From assembly GCF_024498955.1 (NCBI RefSeq), contig NZ_CP093311.1:744001-808000 (forward strand): 64,000 bases of DNA. Reading direction: 5' to 3'. The translations under genes were made by a program, and so were the position numbers. This DNA is from Thermomonas paludicola. GTDB lineage: Bacteria; Pseudomonadota; Gammaproteobacteria; Xanthomonadales; Xanthomonadaceae. The number at the start of each line of letters is the position of its first letter. Position 1 is the stretch's first letter. The notes below the pieces were generated by a model. It was not told the origin of the DNA. It made no database searches and saw only the letters and a list, made by a program, of their open reading frames with translations. Below, in pieces: positions 9,644 to 16,692 of the stretch.

Positions 9644-11359
9644 TCAATGGGTCACGAATTCCCTGAGTGTCGGCAGGTCCACCGGCACGCCATGGGCATC
9701 GCACAGGTGTTTTCCGCATAGCGTCGCGCGCAGGCGCGGCGTGGCCTGCACGATGATGTGGAAGATGGCGTTCTGCTCCAGCGTGCCGCGCACCGCCTCG
9801 CTGCCCGGCCCACGCGCCCAGATGCCGACATCGTCGCCACCGTGGCTTTCGCCGCCGAGCGGCACCAGCGCTTCCTGCAGGTAGTCGGGAGCGGTGGTAT
9901 CGACCTGGGTCAGGTCGGGGCGGCCACTGGCCGCTGCCAGCTGCTTTTTGGGCCAATGCGGGTAGCGCTTGCTGCCGGCGGGTTGGGCATCGGTGGCGCC
10001 AGTGTTGCCCGGGCCGTTGGCATAGCCGAGGGTGGTATAGGGCAGGCCGGCCAGGTCCAGTGCCAGGCTGCCTGGCTGGCCATCGAAGCTGTTGCTGCCG
10101 CGCACCTTGCCCAGGATCGGATTGCCGCGCGCCGGATAGCCGACGAAGTTGAGCGTATGCGAGTGGTCGGCAGTGACCAGGATCAAGGTGTCATCCGCTG
10201 ACGTTGCCTCCATCGCGACGCGCACGGCGTCGGAAAACGCGATGGTTTCGTTCAACGCGCGGAACGCATTGCCTTCATGGTTGGCCATGTCGATGCGCGC
10301 GCCTTCGACCATCAGCACGTAGCCGCCCGGGCTGCGCGACAGGTGCGTGATCGCCGTGCGGGTCATCTCGGCAAGGGAGGGCTCGACCGCGCCATTGGCG
10401 GTGCGGTCGTTCTCGTATTGCATGTGGTCGTAATTGAACAGGCCAAGCACGCTGGGCGCGTTTGCCGCAGCGGCTAGCTGGGCGGCGTCGGTGGCATAGG
10501 TGCCCTGCGGATGCGCGTGCCGCCACTCGGCAATCAGGTCGCGGCCATCCTGTCGCAGGCCGCGCTTGTCCGGCTGCTGCGGATCGGCCTGGGCAGTGGT
10601 CAGGAATTCCTTGCGGCCGCCGCCGAGCACGATGGACGGGCCGCGTCCGGATTGCGTGGCCTCGATCAATTGGCGGGCGATGTCCTTGCAGCCTGCGGCA
10701 GCGGCCTGCGGCGGCAACCCCGCATCGCTTTCCCAGTTGCGGTTGGGCACGTGCGCGTAGGTGGCGGCCGGAGTGGCGTGGGTGACGCGGGCGGTGCTGA
10801 CGATGCCGGACGCCATGCCGGCGGCGTCGGCCAGTTCCAGCCAGGTCAGCGCCTGCTTGCCAAGACTGCCCGTGCAGTCGTTCTTGTTGCCGGCGTACAC
10901 GCCGATGGCGCCCATGTGCGACTTCACGCCGGTGGTGATGGCGGTCATGGTGCCGGCCGAGTCGGGCGTCTGCGAGTCGGTGTTGTAGGTCTTGCTGAAC
11001 GCGGTGGCGGGGAAGGTTTCCCAGCTCAGCAGGTTCTCTTCGCCGCTGGCGCCCTTGCGTTGGCCTTCGAGGATGCGCGCGGCCGCCACCGTGGTCAGGC
11101 TCATGCCATCGCCCAGGAACACGATGACGTTCCTGGCGTGGCCGCCCATCGCACCGCGTTCGGCGGCTTGGGCTGCGCCCACGCGATACCACCAGGCCGG
11201 GGTTTCGCCGGCCGGATGCTGCACTGCGGGAACCTCCACGTGCAGGCCGGCAGTGCGCCGGTCCGGCTGCGTGGCGGTGGGCGGGAGGCTGGCGCAGGCG
11301 CTGATCGTCAAGCTGCAGGCCAGCGCAAGCACGGCGGCGTGGTGGGGAAATCGGGTCAT
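9644..11359 (-). CDS. Alkaline phosphatase, predicted lipoprotein
   Basis: 571 residues of the PhoA superfamily. The N-terminus ends in a lipobox (LTISACA; lipidated Cys about residue 22), so the enzyme is probably anchored in the periplasm or outer membrane. Metal and catalytic motifs: VIVFLGDGMSLTT, the nucleophile in TPDSAGTMTAITTG (Ser134), EGARIDMANHEGN, and LVTADHSHTLNF. It hydrolyses phosphomonoesters. Its 3' end converges on arsM with only 9 bases between the stops. The promoter found just upstream implies a leaderless or nearly leaderless transcript; no PHO box is evident there, despite the phosphate regulon elsewhere in the window. Confidence 0.93.
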   Translation of the reverse strand: MTRFPHHAAVLALACSLTISACASLPPTATQPDRRTAGLHVEVPAVQHPAGETPAWWYRVGAAQAAERGAMGGHARNVIVFLGDGMSLTTVAAARILEGQRKGASGEENLLSWETFPATAFSKTYNTDSQTPDSAGTMTAITTGVKSHMGAIGVYAGNKNDCTGSLGKQALTWLELADAAGMASGIVSTARVTHATPAATYAHVPNRNWESDAGLPPQAAAAGCKDIARQLIEATQSGRGPSIVLGGGRKEFLTTAQADPQQPDKRGLRQDGRDLIAEWRHAHPQGTYATDAAQLAAAANAPSVLGLFNYDHMQYENDRTANGAVEPSLAEMTRTAITHLSRSPGGYVLMVEGARIDMANHEGNAFRALNETIAFSDAVRVAMEATSADDTLILVTADHSHTLNFVGYPARGNPILGKVRGSNSFDGQPGSLALDLAGLPYTTLGYANGPGNTGATDAQPAGSKRYPHWPKKQLAAASGRPDLTQVDTTAPDYLQEALVPLGGESHGGDDVGIWARGPGSEAVRGTLEQNAIFHIIVQATPRLRATLCGKHLCDAHGVPVDLPTLREFVTH

Positions 11360-11365
11360 CTGCGG

Positions 11366-11393
11366 ATTATAGGAGCGTCGCCCGGGCTGTCAG
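11366..11393 (-). promoter_or_regulatory. Sigma-70 promoter of the alkaline phosphatase gene
   Basis: Read on the minus strand: CTGACA (-35, 11393-11388), a 16-base spacer, and a perfect TATAAT (-10, 11371-11366). The -10 box lies 6 bases before the ATG, so transcription would start at or within a base or two of the start codon. Confidence 0.6.
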
Positions 11394-11467
11394 CGTTGCA
11401 GCCATGGCACTGACGCGGGCCCCGGTGCTCGGTTATCGTGCCGGTCGGTCTTGTCTGGATTGCCCGC

Positions 11468-12787
11468 ATGTTCGACTGGTGGTTTCGCATCAAGTTCTGG
11501 AAGCGCGTGGTCCTTGGCTTCGCACTGGGCGCGCTGGCGGGCTGGGCATTCGGCAAGGACGCCGAGACCTGGTTCGGCCCGATCGGCGATCTCTACGTCA
11601 CCCTGATCATGATGATCGCGGTGCCCTTGGTATTTTTCGCGGTCATCAACGCGGTGGCCTCGTTGAGCGGGCAGAAATCCATCGCGGCGCTGGCTGGGCG
11701 CACCTTCCTGTGGTTTGCGCTGACGGCGGTGCTGGCGGTGGGCGTGGGCCTGCTGTTCGGCTGGGTGATCAAGCCGGGAACTGGCGTTGGCGTGCTGAAA
11801 GTCGCCGCCGACTACACGCCAAAGGACGTGCCCGGCGCGTTGGACATGCTGCTCAACCTGGTGCCGTCCAACCCGTTCCAGGCACTGGGCGGGGCGGCGA
11901 TCTCGAAGCTGGCGGATGGAACCAAGGTGCTGGTGCCGCGCAGTGGCACGGTGCTGCAGGTGATCTTCTTTGCCGGACTGGTCGGCTTTTCGATGGTCAA
12001 GCTGGGTGACAAGGTCGCCGGCGTGCGCAAGCTGGTGGGCGAAGCCAGCGACGTGATGATCCAGGTCACCCGTTACGTGCTGGAATTCACGCCGTTCGGC
12101 ACCTTCGGCCTGATCGCGTCGTTGGTCGGTGGCTACGGCTTCGAGCAGCTGCGCCCGTTGCTGAACTTCGTGGTGGCGCTGTACCTGGCGTGCGGGTTCC
12201 ACATCCTCATCGTTTACAGCGGCCTGCTGCTGGCGCACGGCCTGAATCCGCTGAAATTCTTCCGTGGCGCGGCGCCGGCAATGGAGGTGGGGTTCGTGGC
12301 GGCCAGCAGTTTCGCAGCGCTGCCGGTCTCGCTGCGCAGCGCCACCCACAACCTCGGCGTGGACAAGGATTACGCGGCGTTCGCGGTGCCGCTTGGCGCC
12401 ACCATCAAGATGGACGGCTGCGGCGCGATCTACCCGGCGCTGGCGGCGGTGTTCATCGCCCAATACACCGGCATCGAACTGTCATTGTCGCAATACCTGA
12501 TCATCGCCCTGGCGTCGGTGCTGGGCAGTTTCGGCACCGCGGGCGTGCCGGGTACGGCGGTGATCATGGCCACCGTGGTGCTGAGCGCGGCGGGGTTGCC
12601 GCTGGAGGCGATCGGCTACCTGTACGCCATCGACCGCGTGCTGGACATGATGCGCACCATGACCAACGTCACCGGGCAGATCCTGGTGCCGCTGCTGGTG
12701 GCCAAGGAGGCCGGCCTGCTGGACCACGGGGTTTACGAGGCGGCTTCCAGCAACGTTGGCCTGGTGGCAGGCGATGCGGCCGAATAG
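11468..12787 (+). CDS. Dicarboxylate/amino acid:cation (Na+ or H+) symporter
   Basis: 439 residues, DAACS family (GltP/DctA type). Eight or so membrane segments plus the signature re-entrant blocks: the serine-rich loop FVAASSFAALPVSL (about residue 277), then GATIKMDGCGAIYPALAAVF and GTAGVPGTAVIMATVV, which form the substrate and cation sites, and IDRVLDMMRTMTNVTGQ near the C-terminus. It takes up glutamate, aspartate or C4-dicarboxylates. I chose the ATG at 11468; a GTG at 11438 is in frame but adds only ten unlikely residues. Divergent from the alkaline phosphatase gene. Confidence 0.9.
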   Translation: MFDWWFRIKFWKRVVLGFALGALAGWAFGKDAETWFGPIGDLYVTLIMMIAVPLVFFAVINAVASLSGQKSIAALAGRTFLWFALTAVLAVGVGLLFGWVIKPGTGVGVLKVAADYTPKDVPGALDMLLNLVPSNPFQALGGAAISKLADGTKVLVPRSGTVLQVIFFAGLVGFSMVKLGDKVAGVRKLVGEASDVMIQVTRYVLEFTPFGTFGLIASLVGGYGFEQLRPLLNFVVALYLACGFHILIVYSGLLLAHGLNPLKFFRGAAPAMEVGFVAASSFAALPVSLRSATHNLGVDKDYAAFAVPLGATIKMDGCGAIYPALAAVFIAQYTGIELSLSQYLIIALASVLGSFGTAGVPGTAVIMATVVLSAAGLPLEAIGYLYAIDRVLDMMRTMTNVTGQILVPLLVAKEAGLLDHGVYEAASSNVGLVAGDAAE

Positions 12788-12854
12788 AGGGCGGGCGATG
12801 GCCCTGCAGACGGAGAAATTTCAAGCAGCAGCTCACGCGAGCCGTTAAGCTGGA

Positions 12855-13616
12855 ATGATGAGCGAAGCGCCTCCAGTACCGGCATTGGATTTGGCTGACT
12901 TGGACGGTTATTACGACAAGTTTTTCATTGAGGATGCAGGCGAAATCCGCCACCACTTGCAGCGGTTGGCAGCGGCCAACTGCGCGTTAACGGCGCGCGC
13001 GGATGGCAGCCAGGACAGCATGTCCACAATGCTTCTGCAGGTGGACGCGACCTCGTTGTGGGTCGATGTGCCCACCAACCGGGCGCTGCTGGATGCCTGG
13101 CTGAGTGCGCATCACCTGCGCTTTGAAGGAAGCCTGGACCGTGCCGCGCTGCGGTTTTCCTGCAACCCGGGCTGGCTGGACAGCCATGAAGGGCGGCCCG
13201 CATTGCGGCTGCCCATCCCGGTACGGATGCTCTACCTGCAGCGGCGCGAGTTCATGCGCCGCGAGCCGCCGCCGGGTGGATTGGTGTGCTTCCTGCGCTT
13301 GGCGGAGGACACGGAGGTTGAAGCCACGATCCGCGACATCGGCGGCGGCGGGCTGGCGATCGTCGCCACCCGCTCGGCCGTGAAGTTTGCCGTTGGCGAC
13401 GTGCTTGCCGGTTGCCGGATCGAGCTGCCGGACATCGGCGAGGTGGAAGTGAGCCTGCAGGTTCGCCACGTGCTTGCCCGTGGCAGCCTTGGCTACGATG
13501 CCACGCAAGCTGGCTGCGAATTCGTCGATCTTGCCCCGGCCGCGCAACGCAAGCTGTTCCGCTATCTGTTGCAGCTGGACCGGGATCAGCTGGCGCGCCG
13601 GCGACGGGACGAATGA
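12855..13616 (+). CDS. PilZ-domain c-di-GMP receptor, YcgR-like flagellar brake
   Basis: 253 residues in two domains. Residues ~20-120 resemble the YcgR N-terminal (PilZN) domain (LLQVDATSLWVDVPTNRALLD). Residues ~128-245 are PilZ: the c-di-GMP motif QRREFMRRE at about 129-137 gives the RxxxR, and the second motif DIGGGGLAI at about 160 replaces the usual D/N-x-S-x-x-G with Gly in place of Ser. It should bind c-di-GMP and slow flagellar rotation. No flagellar genes are in the window. A terminator follows about 40 bases after the stop. Confidence 0.82.
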   Translation: MMSEAPPVPALDLADLDGYYDKFFIEDAGEIRHHLQRLAAANCALTARADGSQDSMSTMLLQVDATSLWVDVPTNRALLDAWLSAHHLRFEGSLDRAALRFSCNPGWLDSHEGRPALRLPIPVRMLYLQRREFMRREPPPGGLVCFLRLAEDTEVEATIRDIGGGGLAIVATRSAVKFAVGDVLAGCRIELPDIGEVEVSLQVRHVLARGSLGYDATQAGCEFVDLAPAAQRKLFRYLLQLDRDQLARRRRDE

Positions 13617-13656
13617 GCGAAGCGGTCGGCCTGCAAGGGCGTCATGCAGCATGAAG

Positions 13657-13678
13657 AACCCGCCATCGGCGGGTTTTT
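13657..13678 (+). terminator. Rho-independent terminator of the PilZ gene
   Basis: Perfect 8-bp stem AACCCGCC / GGCGGGTT with a 3-base loop and five Ts from 13674. Confidence 0.85.
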
Positions 13679-13800
13679 GTTTTGCGGATGCGTCACTACG
13701 CCAGGGTTCTCGATGGCGCTTGGGCCGTCACGCGATCCTGCGCGAATTCGCCGCCCATGACCCAGCAGGAGAGCCGGCCTCGGTGGCCTTGGAGGGGGAG

Positions 13801-13850
13801 TTGACACCTTCGAAACTTTAAGTGACACTATTGGTGTCGATTAAGGTGTC
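13801..13850 (+). promoter_or_regulatory. Promoter with nested inverted repeats upstream of the MerR gene
   Basis: A consensus -35 TTGACA lies at 13801-13806. Two nested dyads share the half-site GACAC(C): the outer GACACCTT (13803-13810) / AAGGTGTC (13843-13850) and the inner GACAC (13824-13828) / GTGTC (13834-13838). They span the expected promoter, ending 4 bases before the start codon, and look like a cooperative autoregulatory operator for the MerR-family protein encoded next. The -10 box is poor, as expected for activator-dependent MerR promoters. Confidence 0.55.
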
Positions 13851-13854
13851 TGAT

Positions 13855-14304
13855 ATGAAATTGACCTTGCAGCAGCTGAGCGAGCGCGCTGGCATCCCGG
13901 GACGCACGGTCAGGTACTACATCCAGAAAGGCTTGCTTCCTGCGCCCGAGGGTGAGAAGCGCGGCGCGTACTACACCGATATCCATCTCGCTGATCTTCT
14001 GCGCATCAAGCAATGGCAAGACACCGGGCTGTCATTGGATGCCATTGCGGGGTTGCTCCAGGCCAGGAGTGCACCGCCTGTGGCGCCCGCGCGGCCCGGG
14101 GCGATCGAGGTGCGTTCGCACTTGATCGTGGCCGATGGACTGGAACTGGTGGTGGCGCCCGAGCGGGCCGGATTGACGCAAGCCCAGCTGCGATCGCTGC
14201 TGCGCTCGGTGCAGGACGCTTGCGAGGCGTTGCGTGATCCACCGCTGCCCCGAACGCGCACAAGAGCAGGACTGACCGACACAAACAGGGGATCTGAAGC
14301 ATGA
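13855..14304 (+). CDS. MerR-family transcriptional regulator
   Basis: 149 residues from the ATG at 13855 (a GTG at 13822 is in frame but lies inside the inner operator). Residues 1-70 form the MerR winged helix: LTLQQLSERAGIPGRTVRYY, then a YYTDIHLADLLRIKQW segment and the beginning of the dimerisation helix. The C-terminal half lacks the Cys pairs of metal sensors and has no recognised effector domain. It overlaps the VIT/vWA gene by 4 bases (ATGA), so the two are translationally coupled; this MerR plus VIT/vWA pairing recurs in Xanthomonadales, and the regulator probably controls the pair. Confidence 0.8.
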   Translation: MKLTLQQLSERAGIPGRTVRYYIQKGLLPAPEGEKRGAYYTDIHLADLLRIKQWQDTGLSLDAIAGLLQARSAPPVAPARPGAIEVRSHLIVADGLELVVAPERAGLTQAQLRSLLRSVQDACEALRDPPLPRTRTRAGLTDTNRGSEA

Positions 14305-16409
14305 ACCGTTCAAACCGTCGCCGCCCAACCTCGTTGCTTGCCAGCAGTACGCTGACAGTCACCATCACCGATCTCGTTGCCGAATACGAGCTGCGCCATG
14401 GCTTCCGCAACGACACTGATGACCCAATTGAAGCCGTGTATTCCTTCCCCGTGCCGCTGGACTCGGCATTCATGGGGATGGAGGCCACCCTGGCAGGCGA
14501 ACAATTGGTTGCACGGGTCTTGCCCCGACAGCAGGCCAGCCGCAACTACGATGACGCCATCACAGAAGGAGACAGCGCGGTGCTGCTCGAGCGCCTTGAG
14601 CCGGGAATGCTGTGCGTGAATCTGGGCAACCTGAAGTCGGGCGAAGACGGCGAGATCGTGCTGCGTTTTGCCGCGCCGCTACACACTGCCGACCGGGCCG
14701 CACGATTCAGTCTTCCTTTGGTGCATCGGCCACGCTACGGACGAAGCAAGCTGGATGAGCTTGACGAACCCCGGCACGACTTCGCCGCCGAGCATCCCCT
14801 GGAGGCTTCGATACGCATACTGGGGTTGCTTGCGCGGGCGCCGGTGAACTGCGCGACCCACGGCGCGCGCTTCTCGTCGGACGGCGATGCGCGATGCCTG
14901 CAATTGAACCAAGCCATGCTTGATCGCGACTTGGTGCTCGTGTTCGATCTGCCCGGCGACTTCAGCGCGCAAGGCCGTCTGGTTGCGGACGGCGATGGTG
15001 CCATCGGGATGCTCACCTTCACAACGTCGGAGCGCCTGCGCGCAGTCGCTGCGTGTGACCTGTGCCTGGTGCTGGATGGCTCCGGCTCCATGAGTGGTGA
15101 TGCCATTGCGCAGTCGCGTGATGCGTTGCGTGCTGTCGCCGGGGCGTTGCAAGACGACGATCGCATCCAGATCTTGCGCTTCGGCAGCAGCATCGTTCCG
15201 CTCTTCCGCCGTCCGTTGACGGCAAGCATGCGCGTGCGCGAAGCGATGCTGTCCTTGGCGGACACGGTCGATTCGGATCTTGGTGGCACGAAGATGGGCG
15301 AGGCGCTGGACCGTTCAATCGATGCGTTGAGTGCAGTGGGGCAGGCATCTGGTCGCACCCGGGCCATCATTCTCGTGACCGACGGTGCCGTACAGCCCTG
15401 CGAGGTCAAGGGCGCCCGGGCGCGTGCCATCGAGGCCGGTATTCGGATCTTCATTGTTGCGGTGGGAAGCAGCGCAGGCGCCGACGTTCTGGAGCCGCTA
15501 GCCGCCAGCACTCGCGCGGTTCTGGAGCGCGCCGTGCCGGCCGAACCCATCGATGAAGCGGTGATGCGCCAGCTTCGTCGGGCACGCGAGGAAGGGCCGC
15601 TGCAGATCCGCATTGACTGGGGCAGCCAGGACGCGCGGCCGTTGCCAGTGGATGTGGCCTATCCAGGGGACGCCGTTACTGCGATGGCGATGCTGCCGGC
15701 GGGGCGAACATGCCGGCCGCGAGTGCGGCTGCAGTCGAACGCCGAGGACTTGCAGTTCGACCTGCATGACGTTGAACAGGCCCCGGCGCTACGCGCCTTG
15801 GCTGGCGATCATGCCTGGCGACATGCGCCGGAAGACAATCGTGCGGATCTTGCATTGCGATACGGGCTGATCACCGATGAAACATCGGCGGTGCTGGTCA
15901 AAGTGCGCGGGGAGGGAGACAGGATCGAGGGATTGCCGACGGTCGTACCCGTCATGCACATGGCGCCTCATGGGATGATCGTTCCGAAGTCGGTGCACGC
16001 GCATGCACTCATGGCGTGTTTCGATGACTTGCCGGAGAGGCTCATGTTCAGCCGTGACAGCTTCGATGCGCCGGCCCTCGTGCGCAAACACGCGGCGGAA
16101 TCGCGGGCCGACAGGCAGCCGCTGTCGCCGCAGCGCGTGATGCAAATCCGCCAGGCCCTGCGACTGGCCCTGGATGCGCTCCTGTTTTCCAAGGATCCGG
16201 GTGGATTCAGCATGGCGGCCTTGTTGGGACTGATTGACCCGGGCCTCCATGACGACATCCGCCAGTATCTGAAGACGTCCTGCATCGATTTGCGGAACGA
16301 AGGCGATGCATGCCGGCTGTTGGATCAACTCGTCGGATCGGGTATTGGCACGGATCTGACGGACGACCAGGAGGCTTGGTTGGCCGTGCGCCGACACGAA
16401 CCCGCGTAA
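14301..16409 (+). CDS. VIT and von Willebrand factor A domain protein
   Basis: 702 residues. Residues ~10-140 are a VIT domain (DLVAEYELRHGFRN, VYSFPVPLDS, LPRQQASRNYDDAI). The vWA domain starts about residue 253; its MIDAS metal motif DGSGSM begins at D259, with the second T at GGTKMGEAL and the Asp in ILVTDGAV. The C-terminal ~250 residues have no recognised fold. There is no signal peptide or C-terminal membrane anchor, so it is probably cytoplasmic, unlike many inter-alpha-trypsin-inhibitor-like proteins. Function unknown; a metal-dependent protein-binding scaffold is the likely role. Coupled to the MerR gene; a terminator follows. Confidence 0.85.
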   Translation: MNRSNRRRPTSLLASSTLTVTITDLVAEYELRHGFRNDTDDPIEAVYSFPVPLDSAFMGMEATLAGEQLVARVLPRQQASRNYDDAITEGDSAVLLERLEPGMLCVNLGNLKSGEDGEIVLRFAAPLHTADRAARFSLPLVHRPRYGRSKLDELDEPRHDFAAEHPLEASIRILGLLARAPVNCATHGARFSSDGDARCLQLNQAMLDRDLVLVFDLPGDFSAQGRLVADGDGAIGMLTFTTSERLRAVAACDLCLVLDGSGSMSGDAIAQSRDALRAVAGALQDDDRIQILRFGSSIVPLFRRPLTASMRVREAMLSLADTVDSDLGGTKMGEALDRSIDALSAVGQASGRTRAIILVTDGAVQPCEVKGARARAIEAGIRIFIVAVGSSAGADVLEPLAASTRAVLERAVPAEPIDEAVMRQLRRAREEGPLQIRIDWGSQDARPLPVDVAYPGDAVTAMAMLPAGRTCRPRVRLQSNAEDLQFDLHDVEQAPALRALAGDHAWRHAPEDNRADLALRYGLITDETSAVLVKVRGEGDRIEGLPTVVPVMHMAPHGMIVPKSVHAHALMACFDDLPERLMFSRDSFDAPALVRKHAAESRADRQPLSPQRVMQIRQALRLALDALLFSKDPGGFSMAALLGLIDPGLHDDIRQYLKTSCIDLRNEGDACRLLDQLVGSGIGTDLTDDQEAWLAVRRHEPA

Positions 16410-16463
16410 ATGCCTGGTGGTTGCGCCTGGATGCAATGCCGGTTGCGGTGCCCTGGAACGACA

Positions 16464-16486
16464 AAACCCGCCACAGGGGCGGGTTT
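16464..16486. terminator. Terminator between the VIT/vWA gene and tRNA-Leu
   Basis: 9-bp stem AAACCCGCC (16464-16472) / GGCGGGTTT (16478-16486), loop ACAGG. The flanking A and T runs allow it to work for both the plus-strand gene and the minus-strand tRNA. Confidence 0.75.
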
Positions 16487-16510
16487 CGACGTGTTGCTGT
16501 TCTTCAACCT

Positions 16511-16597
16511 GGTGCCCGGAAGAGGACTCGAACCTCCACGAAGTTGCCCCCGCTAGCACCTGAAGCTAGTGCGTCTACCAATTCCGCCATCCGGGCC
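16511..16597 (-). tRNA. tRNA-Leu (anticodon CAG), CCA encoded
   Basis: 87 nt on the minus strand. The acceptor stem GCCCGGA pairs with TCCGGGC, the anticodon arm CTAGC-TTCAGGT-GCTAG gives CAG, a long variable arm typical of class II tRNA-Leu follows, and the T-arm has GGTTCGAGTCC. The 3' CCA is encoded (16513-16511). Confidence 0.95.
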
Positions 16598-16612
16598 GGT
16601 TGAAGCCGCACA

Positions 16613-16640
16613 TCATCCTGAGAAGTGCCGGGGCTGTCAA
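16613..16640 (-). promoter_or_regulatory. Probable promoter of tRNA-Leu
   Basis: On the minus strand, a perfect TTGACA (16640-16635), 16-base spacer and GATGAT (16618-16613; 4 of 6 to TATAAT), ending 15 bases before the tRNA 5' end. Confidence 0.55.
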
Positions 16641-16692
16641 CAGTTTTTTCCAATTGCGCCTGCGTTTGTTGCGTGGGCTGTACCATCTCGGC

